A stretch of DNA of 7,931 bases from Pseudomonadota bacterium (lineage in GTDB: Bacteria; Pseudomonadota; Alphaproteobacteria; Rhizobiales; Xanthobacteraceae): positions 1 to 7,931 of the forward strand of contig CAUJKG010000253.1 in the NCBI GenBank assembly GCA_963205465.1, written 5' to 3'. The notes below the pieces were generated by a model, which saw only the letters and a program-made list of their open reading frames with translations, was not told the DNA's origin and did not search any database. Position 1 is the stretch's first letter. Each line of letters starts with the position of its first letter. Positions 1 through 5,989 of the stretch are shown one piece after another. The position numbers were made by a program, and so were the translations under genes.

Positions 1-275
1 GGATCGGCGAGGCGGAAGGAGTTGACCCAGTTCACTTCCGGGAAAAGGCGGATGACCTGACGGATCGCGAGAATGATGCCGATCAGGAGCACGCCGAGAA
101 TGATGCCGTTCAGCAGCGGATTGGCGAGGAACGCAGCATGAATCTGGCGGTAGAGAAGTACGGCGACGAGCCCGGCAAGCACCAGAAATACCAGCATCCG
201 GAACAGAAATATCCGGGGCGAGGAAATCTTGCCGTAGCCCTCGAGTATTTCCTGCTCCCGCGTTTTCTTCGCCAT
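1..275 (-). CDS. MotA/TolQ/ExbB-like inner-membrane protein, N-terminal part (cut by left edge)
   Basis: The first 91 residues of a membrane protein are present, with no stop before the window edge. After a charged, lysine-rich start (MAKKTREQE) there are two hydrophobic segments, about residues 26-42 and 54-71, followed by a charged stretch ending RQVIRLFPEVNWVNSF. This pattern resembles, from memory, the start of Rhizobiales proteins annotated as flagellar motor MotA or MotA/TolQ/ExbB proton-channel proteins. The channel-forming part would lie outside the window, so the family call is tentative. The start is firm: an in-frame TGA lies seven codons upstream, and a GAGGA Shine-Dalgarno sequence sits 8 nt before the ATG. 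The gene follows the suhB-like gene after 95 nt, in which I see no clear terminator or promoter. No flagellar gene is visible nearby, so a role in envelope energisation rather than motility is possible. Confidence 0.65.
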   Translation of the reverse strand, partial: MAKKTREQEILEGYGKISSPRIFLFRMLVFLVLAGLVAVLLYRQIHAAFLANPLLNGIILGVLLIGIILAIRQVIRLFPEVNWVNSFRLAD

Positions 276-370
276 TCCTCGAATCCTCGCTCGTCACGGC
301 CCTGCGCCAAGTATGACACAGACCGCGAGTATGTAGAGTCGGGTAACGGCGGAATGACGGCGGTTAGTTT

Positions 371-1162
371 TCAGGCACTTTTGAGCGCTGCGAGCAGGGC
401 AGACTGAATTTCGTAGTTTCCTGCTGCGACCGAGCCGTTCAGGAGCATGTTCATGTGCCCGTCGAGGTCGGTGACGAAACCGCCGGCCTCCTGCACCATC
501 ACGATACCGGCTGCGAGATCCCACGGCGAGAGATCGCGCTCCCAGAAGCCGTCGAAGCGCCCGGCTGCGGTCCATGCCATGTCGATTGCGGCAGCACCCG
601 TGCGGCGAAGTCCGGCGACCTGCTTTTGCAGCACGCCAAGCTCGCGGCGGAAGCGCTCGTGATCGCCGCGCTCGTGATGCGGAATACCGCAGGAGATCAC
701 GGCGTCGCCGAGGTTCTTTCTCGCGGCGACACGCAGACGGCGGCTGTTCAGATAAGCACCCTGACCGCGCTCGGCGGCATAGAGTTCGTCGGTCACCGGG
801 TTGAAGATGATGCCGGCAACAGGGATGCCGTCTTTCACGAGGCCGATCGAAATCGCGAACAGCGGAATCGAGTGCAAAAAGTTCGTGGTGCCGTCGAGCG
901 GATCGACAATGAATTGATGCTGACCGTCGGAGCCCTTCACTTCGCCGCGCTCTTCCATGACGAAGCCGAAGCCCGGCCGCGCCTTGGACAACTCGTTGAA
1001 GATGATGTCTTCGGCGCGCTTGTCGGCGGCGGATACGAAATTCGCCGGACCTTTGAGCGAAACCTGCAGATGCTCGACTTCGTTGAAGTCACGAATGAGC
1101 GCGCGGCCCGCTTTGCGGGCCGCGGCCATCATCACCGTGATGTTGGCGGAGCGTAACGACAC
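371..1162 (-). CDS. suhB: Inositol-1-monophosphatase family protein (SuhB-like)
   Basis: A 263-residue protein, the usual length for this family of Mg-dependent, Li-sensitive phosphatases that hydrolyse inositol monophosphate and related sugar phosphates. Metal-site motifs are in order: E70-E71 (family GEES position, here MEERG), the signature DPLDGTTNF at residues 87-95 supplying D87 and D90, and WDLAAG at 214-219 supplying D215. A glycine-rich GQGAYLN stretch (133-139) and GSVAAGN near the C terminus also fit. Translation probably starts at a GTG, 3 nt after the efp stop codon; the next in-frame ATGs are residues 11-12. The GTG start matches the N-terminal length of homologues as I recall them, but no clear Shine-Dalgarno precedes it, so translation may be coupled to efp. 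In E. coli SuhB also acts in rRNA transcription antitermination with NusA; whether that applies here cannot be read from the sequence. Confidence 0.93.
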   Translation of the reverse strand: MSLRSANITVMMAAARKAGRALIRDFNEVEHLQVSLKGPANFVSAADKRAEDIIFNELSKARPGFGFVMEERGEVKGSDGQHQFIVDPLDGTTNFLHSIPLFAISIGLVKDGIPVAGIIFNPVTDELYAAERGQGAYLNSRRLRVAARKNLGDAVISCGIPHHERGDHERFRRELGVLQKQVAGLRRTGAAAIDMAWTAAGRFDGFWERDLSPWDLAAGIVMVQEAGGFVTDLDGHMNMLLNGSVAAGNYEIQSALLAALKSA

Positions 1163-1165
1163 CGC

Positions 1166-1729
1166 TTACTCGGCGCGCCGCACGTAGGCGACTTCGTTGG
1201 TGTCGACGACAATTCTTTCGCCGGAGCCGATGAAGGGCGGCACCATGACACGTAAGCCGTTTTCGAGCTTCGCGGGCTTATAGGACGAAGCAGCGGTCTG
1301 CCCCTTCACCACCGGGTCGGCTTCGACGATTTCGAGCGTCACGTAATCGGGGAGCCGGATGCCGATCGCGCGTTCGTCGTGCATCTCCAGCGTGACCTGC
1401 ATGCCGTCCTGCAGGAAGAGGGCGCGCTCGCCGACGAATTCTTCCGAAAGCTGAATCTGGTCGTAGGTGTCGGTATCCATGAAGACGAGGCTCTCGCCTT
1501 CCTTATAGAGATACTGGAAGTCCTTCTGCTCCAGGCGGGCACGCTCGACTTTCTCGTCGGAGCCGAAGCGGTTGTTGAGCTTGCGGCCGTCGATCAGGTT
1601 TTTCAGTTCGACCTGATTGTAGGCAGGGCCCTTGCCCGGCTTGACCGCCATGGTTTTCACCGCGGCCCAGAGCGAGTTCTGATACTCGATCACCATGCCG
1701 GGGCGGATTTCGTTGCCGTTGATTTTCAT
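1166..1729 (-). CDS. efp: Elongation factor P
   Basis: A 187-residue protein, the normal EF-P length, that binds ribosomes stalled on proline-rich stretches and promotes peptide bond formation. The N-terminal KOW-like domain begins MKINGNEIRPGMVIEY. The exposed loop PGKGP carries K33, the position that is beta-lysylated by EpmA/EpmB in E. coli. Two OB-fold domains follow; the C terminus contains the family pattern DTNEVAYV. The open frame extends 10 codons upstream to another ATG at 1759, but the family start is at 1729, and AAAGG 6 nt before that ATG supports it. The suhB-like gene follows after 3 nt, so the two are almost surely co-transcribed. No EpmA or EpmB gene is in the window. Confidence 0.97.
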   Translation of the reverse strand: MKINGNEIRPGMVIEYQNSLWAAVKTMAVKPGKGPAYNQVELKNLIDGRKLNNRFGSDEKVERARLEQKDFQYLYKEGESLVFMDTDTYDQIQLSEEFVGERALFLQDGMQVTLEMHDERAIGIRLPDYVTLEIVEADPVVKGQTAASSYKPAKLENGLRVMVPPFIGSGERIVVDTNEVAYVRRAE

Positions 1730-1735
1730 GGAATA

Positions 1736-1740
1736 CCTTT
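1736..1740 (-). promoter_or_regulatory. Ribosome binding site of efp
   Basis: AAAGG with a 6-nt spacer to the ATG at 1729. It decides the efp start against the upstream in-frame ATG at 1759, which would add ten residues not seen in EF-P proteins. Confidence 0.7.
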
Positions 1741-1756
1741 GGAAAGCAGCGGCGCT

Positions 1757-1785
1757 CAACTGCCGTGCGCACGCTGTTCCGTCAA
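1757..1785 (-). promoter_or_regulatory. Possible weak promoter ahead of efp
   Basis: In the 90-nt gap between the Sel1-repeat gene and efp, TTGACG (1780-1785) matches a sigma-70-type -35 box well. Seventeen nt later comes CAGTTG (1757-1762), a poor -10 box. A transcript from here would have a leader of about 20 nt before efp. Since efp is usually strongly expressed, a promoter here is reasonable, but the sequence support is weak. Confidence 0.22.
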
Positions 1786-1819
1786 GGAAATTCGCGAGAA
1801 GGGGGCTTTTCTCGGCGCT

Positions 1820-2869
1820 TCAGGAGTTGTCCGGCGCGGGCTTGCTCTGGAGCCAGGCCTTCACGGTGTCCTCGGCCTTTTTCTTGTCGGCCGCACTCAG
1901 GCTGCCGAAGACGTCGTCGAGCATGGGGTCGGAGACATTCTGCATCCGCGCCATCAGGTGCCAGGCCATGGCTTCGACGGTGTTTTTCTCGATGCCGCGG
2001 CCCGCATTGAGCAGCCGCGCGAGGCGGTTCTGCGCGACCGGATTGCCCTTCAAGGCGGCGCGGCGCATGGCGAGCGCGGCATTGGCCTCGTCCTTCTCGA
2101 CACCCTTGCCGTTGAAGAGAGCGATGGCGAGTTCGACGGTTGCCGGCACATGGTCGAGGCGCGAGGCGCGGCGGAGCCATTTGACCGACTCCTTCATATC
2201 CTGCGGCACGCCCTTACCTTCCTGATAGAAGATCGCGAGTGCGTGCTGGGCGTCGGCAATGTCCTTGTCTGCGGCGACGCGCATCAGTTTCGCGGCTTCG
2301 GCAAAATTCTGCGGAAAGACTTGGCCCTCGAGATAGAGCAAAGCGAGGTTATAGGCCGCGGCCGGATGTCCCTTGTCGGCGGCAATGCGGAAGAGCCTTT
2401 CCGCCTCATCCTTGTTGCGCGGAATGCCGACGCCCTGCAGGTACACCATGCCGAGCGCGAAGGTCGCGTAGATGTCGCCCGCATCGGCAGCGCGCTTGTA
2501 CCAGTCGAAGGATTTCTTCTGGTCGGCCGGCACGCCGACGCCTTCGCCATAAAGTTCGCCGAGCAGCGTCATTGCGCGCGTGTCGTTGTTTTTCTCGGCG
2601 CGGATTTCGGCAAGCCGCACCGCTTCGAGAAAGTCGCCGCGCTGATAGGCGGCGAAAGGTGCATTTGCATCGCTCGCCATTGACGTGTCGATGGCCGCGC
2701 GCGGCGGTTGCGGCGGCAAGGAAATGGTTCTGACTTTCACCAGCGGAGTAGGCGTGGCCTTGGCTGGAGCGGGTTGCTGCGCTTTCGGCGCAATCGTTTC
2801 GTCCGCCGCCTGCGCCGGCAAAGAGAGCGAAAGCGACAGCGCACAGGCGATGCAGAAAAGCCGTTTCAT
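1820..2869 (-). CDS. Exported Sel1-repeat (TPR-like) protein
   Basis: A 349-residue protein with a Sec signal peptide (MKRLFCIAC, a hydrophobic LSLSLSL core, then PAQA, cleavage likely after A21). No lipobox is seen, so it is probably soluble in the periplasm. Residues 22-70 are a proline/alanine-rich linker. Six Sel1-like helix-turn-helix repeats of exactly 36 residues follow, at about 97-132, 133-168, 169-204, 205-240, 241-276 and 277-312, with the recurring pattern A..LG.LY..G.GVP.....A..W...AA..G. A partial helical unit may precede them at 71-92. The C terminus is a short charged helix (SLSAADKKKAEDTVKAWLQ). Such solenoids bind other proteins; no partner or enzyme activity can be deduced. 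The ATG overlaps the stop of the ThiE-like gene in an ATGA, and no strong Shine-Dalgarno is visible, so translational coupling is likely. Confidence 0.9.
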   Translation of the reverse strand: MKRLFCIACALSLSLSLPAQAADETIAPKAQQPAPAKATPTPLVKVRTISLPPQPPRAAIDTSMASDANAPFAAYQRGDFLEAVRLAEIRAEKNNDTRAMTLLGELYGEGVGVPADQKKSFDWYKRAADAGDIYATFALGMVYLQGVGIPRNKDEAERLFRIAADKGHPAAAYNLALLYLEGQVFPQNFAEAAKLMRVAADKDIADAQHALAIFYQEGKGVPQDMKESVKWLRRASRLDHVPATVELAIALFNGKGVEKDEANAALAMRRAALKGNPVAQNRLARLLNAGRGIEKNTVEAMAWHLMARMQNVSDPMLDDVFGSLSAADKKKAEDTVKAWLQSKPAPDNS

Positions 2870-3507
2870 TCCGCGGGCTCTGGCACGCGCAACAAGCCGG
2901 TGGCGCGCGCGATGGTCTCGGGTGGATTTGCCGTCTTCCAGATCGCGTCGCCGAGCGCGATGAAGTCCGCGCGCGCATCCCCGAGTTCGGTGATTTCATC
3001 GAGCGACGCGGCGTAGGCGACGCAGGGAATCTGGAAGATCTCCGCCCACCAGGACACGCGCTCGACCAGAGCGGAGAATCCGGGGCGTTTTCCGCCCGCG
3101 TCCGGTTCGCCGAACATCACGTAATCGACGCCCGACTCCGCCGCGACCATGGCGTCGTGACGGGATTGCAATCCGCCGACGCCGGCAAGCCGCCCGATCG
3201 CGAGTTTGGTTCGCGTGGTCTGCAATTCATCGAGCGAGGTGAAATGCGCGCCGTCCGCTCCGGCCGGTTCGGCGAGCGAAGGACGGTTCGCAAGCATCAG
3301 CACCGCGCCGGTTCCTTCCAGATGCGAGGCGATGATCCGTACTTCAGAGAGGGCTTTCACTTCGTCCGTAGCTGGGAGATCGAGCACGACCGCCGCGACA
3401 TCGCCGACGCGGCAGGCGGCTTCCAGGAGCGGCGCGAAAGTAACCGCGTCATGCACGGCCGGGGTCATCAGCAAAAGGCGCGTGGAATTTTTCAATGCTT
3501 CGGTCAC
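2866..3507 (-). CDS. Divergent ThiE/TenI-like protein (usually annotated thiamine phosphate synthase)
   Basis: A 213-residue protein with the length and layout of the ThiE/TenI TIM barrel. Recognisable core elements are RLLLMTPAV (strand 1), GADGAHF (83-89, family GADGVHLGQ), AGVGGLQSRHDAMVAAESGVDYVMFGEP (108-135, in place of the family's GIS and phosphate loop region) and ADFIALGDAIW (180-190). Thiamine phosphate synthase joins HMP pyrophosphate and thiazole phosphate, but most of its active-site motifs are altered: QxRxK in strand 2 reads VLDLP (41-45), the metal-binding ND reads AN (72-73, in MLANRPSL), and the TxTK phosphate loop reads GEPDAGGKRP (133-142). D93 may keep one metal ligand. 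I therefore leave out the symbol thiE. The GTG start is supported by GGAG 7 nt upstream. The stop overlaps the Sel1-repeat gene by 4 nt. No other thiamine gene is nearby. Confidence 0.85.
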   Translation of the reverse strand: MTEALKNSTRLLLMTPAVHDAVTFAPLLEAACRVGDVAAVVLDLPATDEVKALSEVRIIASHLEGTGAVLMLANRPSLAEPAGADGAHFTSLDELQTTRTKLAIGRLAGVGGLQSRHDAMVAAESGVDYVMFGEPDAGGKRPGFSALVERVSWWAEIFQIPCVAYAASLDEITELGDARADFIALGDAIWKTANPPETIARATGLLRVPEPAE

Positions 3508-3514
3508 GCGAAAA

Positions 3515-3518
3515 CTCC
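3515..3518 (-). promoter_or_regulatory. Ribosome binding site of the ThiE-like gene
   Basis: GGAG with a 7-nt spacer to the GTG at 3507. It supports the non-ATG start of the ThiE-like protein. No convincing promoter was found between the fba terminator and this site (3519-3596), though one would be expected there. Confidence 0.6.
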
Positions 3519-3596
3519 ATCTGTGGCGACCGTTGCGGAAGAAGCGGGGGAAAATGTGACCCGCCGAATCACGAAAAGTTTAATGTAGCCGAGCCC

Positions 3597-3632
3597 AAAA
3601 AGAATGCACCGCGACCAAGAGGGCCGCGGTGC
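3597..3632 (-). terminator. Intrinsic terminator after fba
   Basis: Read on the minus strand, an 11-bp stem (GCACCGCGGCC against GGTCGCGGTGC, one G-U pair) closes a 5-nt loop CTCTT and is followed by ATTCTTTTT. The stem begins 25 nt after the fba stop codon. This is a strong rho-independent terminator that ends the carbon-metabolism transcript and separates it from the ThiE-like gene. Confidence 0.92.
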
Positions 3633-3657
3633 TTTATTCGCCGGGTTTTTGAAGCTC

Positions 3658-4680
3658 TCAGGCCGCTTTCTTTTCCTGCTCGCTGGACCAGCGACCGAGC
3701 GACGCAAGGCCGTTCATCTTCGCGCGGTGGGTGAAGGCAGCTTGCGCGGCTGCGACATTCGCGCTCTTGCCGGCCCAGGCTTTCTGCGGTGCGGCCTGCA
3801 AGGCGCGGCCATAGGAGAAGGTCAGCTTCCACGGCAGATTGCCGATCTTGTTCATGGCGTCGAGATGGGCGGTCGCTTCTTCGTCCGACTGGCCGCCGGA
3901 GAGGAACGCGATGCCGGGTACTGCGCCCGGCACGCAAGCCTTCAGCAGCTTCACCGTCTTCTCGGCGACTTCCTGCACGCCCGCGCGCTTGCCGGCCTTC
4001 TTGCCGGAGATCGCCATGTTGGGTTTCAGCACGATGCCTTCGAGCGGCACGCGCTGGAAGTAAAGCTGCTGGAAGGTTTCCTTCAATATCCACTCGGTGA
4101 CTTCATAGCAGCGGTCGATGTCGTGATCGCCGTCCATGAGCACTTCCGGCTCGACGATCGGCACGATCTGCGCGGCCTGGCAAAGGGCCGCGTAACGCGC
4201 GAGCGCGTGCGCGTTCGTCATGATCGCGGTATGCGAGGGAATGCCCGGCGCGATGTCGATGACCGCGCGCCATTTCGCGAAGCGAGCACCCTGCTCGTAG
4301 TATTTGGGCAGCCGGTCGGCGAGCTTGTCGAGGCCGATGGTGATGAGTTCGCCGGGGCAGCCGGGAAGCGGCTTGGTGCCTTCATCGACCTTGATGCCGG
4401 GGATCGAGCCCTGGCTCTTGATGACGTCGACCAGCGGCGTGCCGTCCTTGGCCTTCTGCCAGATGGTTTCGTCGTAGAGGATGACGCCGGAGATCGACTT
4501 CATCGCGTCGGCGGAGCGGAACATCAACTCGCGATAATCGCGGCGGTTGTCTTCGGTGCTGTCCACTCCGATCGCGTCGAAGCGCTTTTTGATCGTGCCG
4601 GAAGATTCGTCGGCGGCGAGGATACCCCGGCCCGGCGCGACCATCGCTTCGGCAATCTTGTTCAACTCAGCGAGATTCAT
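3658..4680 (-). CDS. fba: Class I fructose-1,6-bisphosphate aldolase
   Basis: A 340-residue Schiff-base (metal-independent) aldolase that interconverts fructose 1,6-bisphosphate with dihydroxyacetone phosphate and glyceraldehyde 3-phosphate in the cytoplasm. It belongs to the animal/plant-like class I family, not the zinc-dependent class II. The signature LEGIVLKPN places the Schiff-base lysine at K219. Other active-site positions of rabbit aldolase appear in register: D24 in LAADESSGT, K136 in FAKWRAV, E177 in PIVEPE, S261 in LSGGQS and R292 in SYGRALQ. The C terminus ends EKKAA and lacks the terminal tyrosine of vertebrate enzymes. The ATG has a strong GGAGG 9 nt upstream (4690-4694). It lies 46 nt after pgk with no terminator between, so the two are likely co-transcribed. 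Confidence 0.97.
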   Translation of the reverse strand: MNLAELNKIAEAMVAPGRGILAADESSGTIKKRFDAIGVDSTEDNRRDYRELMFRSADAMKSISGVILYDETIWQKAKDGTPLVDVIKSQGSIPGIKVDEGTKPLPGCPGELITIGLDKLADRLPKYYEQGARFAKWRAVIDIAPGIPSHTAIMTNAHALARYAALCQAAQIVPIVEPEVLMDGDHDIDRCYEVTEWILKETFQQLYFQRVPLEGIVLKPNMAISGKKAGKRAGVQEVAEKTVKLLKACVPGAVPGIAFLSGGQSDEEATAHLDAMNKIGNLPWKLTFSYGRALQAAPQKAWAGKSANVAAAQAAFTHRAKMNGLASLGRWSSEQEKKAA

Positions 4681-4726
4681 CTGCTTCTCCCTCCAAACGC
4701 GAAAATCTGTTCTTGCGTGATTACGG

Positions 4727-5920
4727 CTATTTTACGCGAAGCGCCTCGACGCCGGGAAGCGGCTTGCCTTCGAGCCATTCCAGGAAAGCGCCGCCCGCTG
4801 TCGATACATAGGTGAACCGGTTTGCAGCGCCGGCATGTTCGAGCGCTGCCACGGTGTCGCCGCCGCCTGCGACCGAGCGAAGCTTGCCGGCTTCAGTCAG
4901 TTCCGCGGCGGCTTCCGCGACTTCATTCGTGCCGGTGTCGAACGGCTCCATCTCGAAGGCGCCGAACGGGCCGTTCCAGACCAGCGTCTTCGAACCCGCG
5001 AGCGCAGAAATAACATGGGCGATGCTGTCGCGGCCGATGTCGAGGATCATGTCGCCGTCGCCGACTGCGCTCGTTGCCACGACTTTCGAGGGCGCATGCG
5101 CCTTGAATTCACCGGCCACCACGACATCGGACGGCAGGATGATTTCGCAGCCGCTCGACTTGGCTTTGGCGAGGATTTGGCGGGCGGTATCGAGCAGGTC
5201 CTTCTCGACCAGCGACTTGCCCACCGGCTTGCCCTGCGCGGCGAGAAACGTATTCGCCATCGCGCCGCCGATCGCGAGCTTGTCGACCTTTGCAAGCAGG
5301 TTGCCCAGCAACTCCAGCTTGGTGGAAATCTTCGCGCCGCCCGCGACCGCCATCACCGGGCGCTCCGGCTTTTCGAGTGCGGTTTCCAGTGCTTCGAGTT
5401 CGGCCTGCAAGGCGCGGCCTGCGAAGGCCGGCAGCTTGTGCGCGAGGCCCTCAGTCGAGGCATGTGCGCGGTGCGCCGCCGAGAAAGCGTCGTTCACATA
5501 GAGATCGCCGTGTTTCGCGAGTGCGGCGACGAATTCCGGATCGTTCTTTTCTTCGCCTTTGTGGAAGCGGGTGTTTTCCAGCACGAGCACTTGTCCCGGC
5601 TCTAGGATCGAAACCGCTTTCTCGGCGTCGGCTCCCATGCAGTCCGGCGCAAACAGCACCATCTTGCCGAGCGCTTCCGCCAGCACGTTGGCAAGCGGCT
5701 CAAGCGACTGGGATTTGTCGACGCCTTTCGGACGGCCGAAATGCGAGAGCAGGATGACCTTCGCGCCTTTGTCGGAAAGCTCGCGGATGGTCGGCAGCAC
5801 GCGCGCGATCCGCGTCATGTCGGTGACGCGTCCTCCCTCCATCGGCACGTTGAGATCGACGCGCACGAGCACACGCTTGTTGCTGACTTCGGCCTGATCG
5901 AGCGTTCGGAAAGACGGCAT
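4727..5920 (-). CDS. pgk: Phosphoglycerate kinase
   Basis: A 397-residue protein of normal length that transfers phosphate between 1,3-bisphosphoglycerate and ADP (reversible), using the product of the adjacent gap gene. N-domain features: RVDLNVP (20-26) with the substrate aspartate and asparagine, HFGRP (60-64), and the basic patch AHRAHASTEGL (149-159). C-domain features: the nucleotide-site GGAKISTKLELL (194-205), WNGPFGAFE (315-323), GGGDTVAAL (352-360) and STAGGAFLEWLEG (373-385). I chose the ATG at 5920 because homologues begin MPSFRTLD; a GTG lies directly before it at 5923. No Shine-Dalgarno is visible, and the gap terminator ends only 27 nt upstream, so initiation and transcript supply are both unusual here. 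fba follows after 46 nt. Confidence 0.97.
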   Translation of the reverse strand: MPSFRTLDQAEVSNKRVLVRVDLNVPMEGGRVTDMTRIARVLPTIRELSDKGAKVILLSHFGRPKGVDKSQSLEPLANVLAEALGKMVLFAPDCMGADAEKAVSILEPGQVLVLENTRFHKGEEKNDPEFVAALAKHGDLYVNDAFSAAHRAHASTEGLAHKLPAFAGRALQAELEALETALEKPERPVMAVAGGAKISTKLELLGNLLAKVDKLAIGGAMANTFLAAQGKPVGKSLVEKDLLDTARQILAKAKSSGCEIILPSDVVVAGEFKAHAPSKVVATSAVGDGDMILDIGRDSIAHVISALAGSKTLVWNGPFGAFEMEPFDTGTNEVAEAAAELTEAGKLRSVAGGGDTVAALEHAGAANRFTYVSTAGGAFLEWLEGKPLPGVEALRVK

Positions 5921-5947
5921 CACGCAATCGCTGAAAAAGGAGACAAG

Positions 5948-5977
5948 AAAAAAGCGGGACTCATTTCTGAATCCCGC
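5948..5977 (-). terminator. Intrinsic terminator between gap and pgk, possibly bidirectional
   Basis: On the minus strand, 12 nt after the gap stop codon, a 10-bp stem (GCGGGATTCA against TGAGTCCCGC, one G-U pair) closes a stable GAAA tetraloop and runs into TTTTTT. On the plus strand the same hairpin is followed by CTGTTTTT, so it could also stop antisense transcription. Because only 27 nt remain before the pgk ATG, pgk must depend on read-through, RNA processing or a promoter inside or upstream of this element. Confidence 0.9.
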
Positions 5978-5989
5978 CTGTTTTTGAGC

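Noticed and set aside
276..370. Searched the suhB to MotA-like spacer for a promoter, terminator or small RNA.
   Set aside because: Only a short direct repeat (ACGGCGG twice at about 346-363) and no consensus boxes or stable hairpin with a T tract.
1795..1814. Inverted repeat CGAGAA / TTCTCG with an 8-nt loop just after the Sel1-repeat gene, considered as a terminator.
   Set aside because: Stem of only 6 bp and no T tract directly after it on the minus strand (CGAATTTCC follows), so termination is not supported.
1379..2683. Long plus-strand open frame opposite efp and the Sel1-repeat gene (434 codons).
   Set aside because: Antisense shadow; it spans two unrelated genes and their spacer and shows no domain.
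3508..3596. Searched the spacer after the fba terminator for a TPP riboswitch ahead of the ThiE-like gene.
   Set aside because: The spacer is under 100 nt and shows no THI-box-like conserved segment (CTGAGA or similar), so no riboswitch is claimed.
3604..4815. Plus-strand open frame opposite fba (403 codons).
   Set aside because: Antisense shadow of a clear aldolase gene, starting inside the fba terminator hairpin.
3792..5419. A 19-bp identical stretch at 3792-3810 (fba) and 5401-5419 (pgk).
   Set aside because: Both copies encode GRALQA in their own conserved reading frames; shared residues plus codon bias explain it better than a mobile or regulatory repeat.
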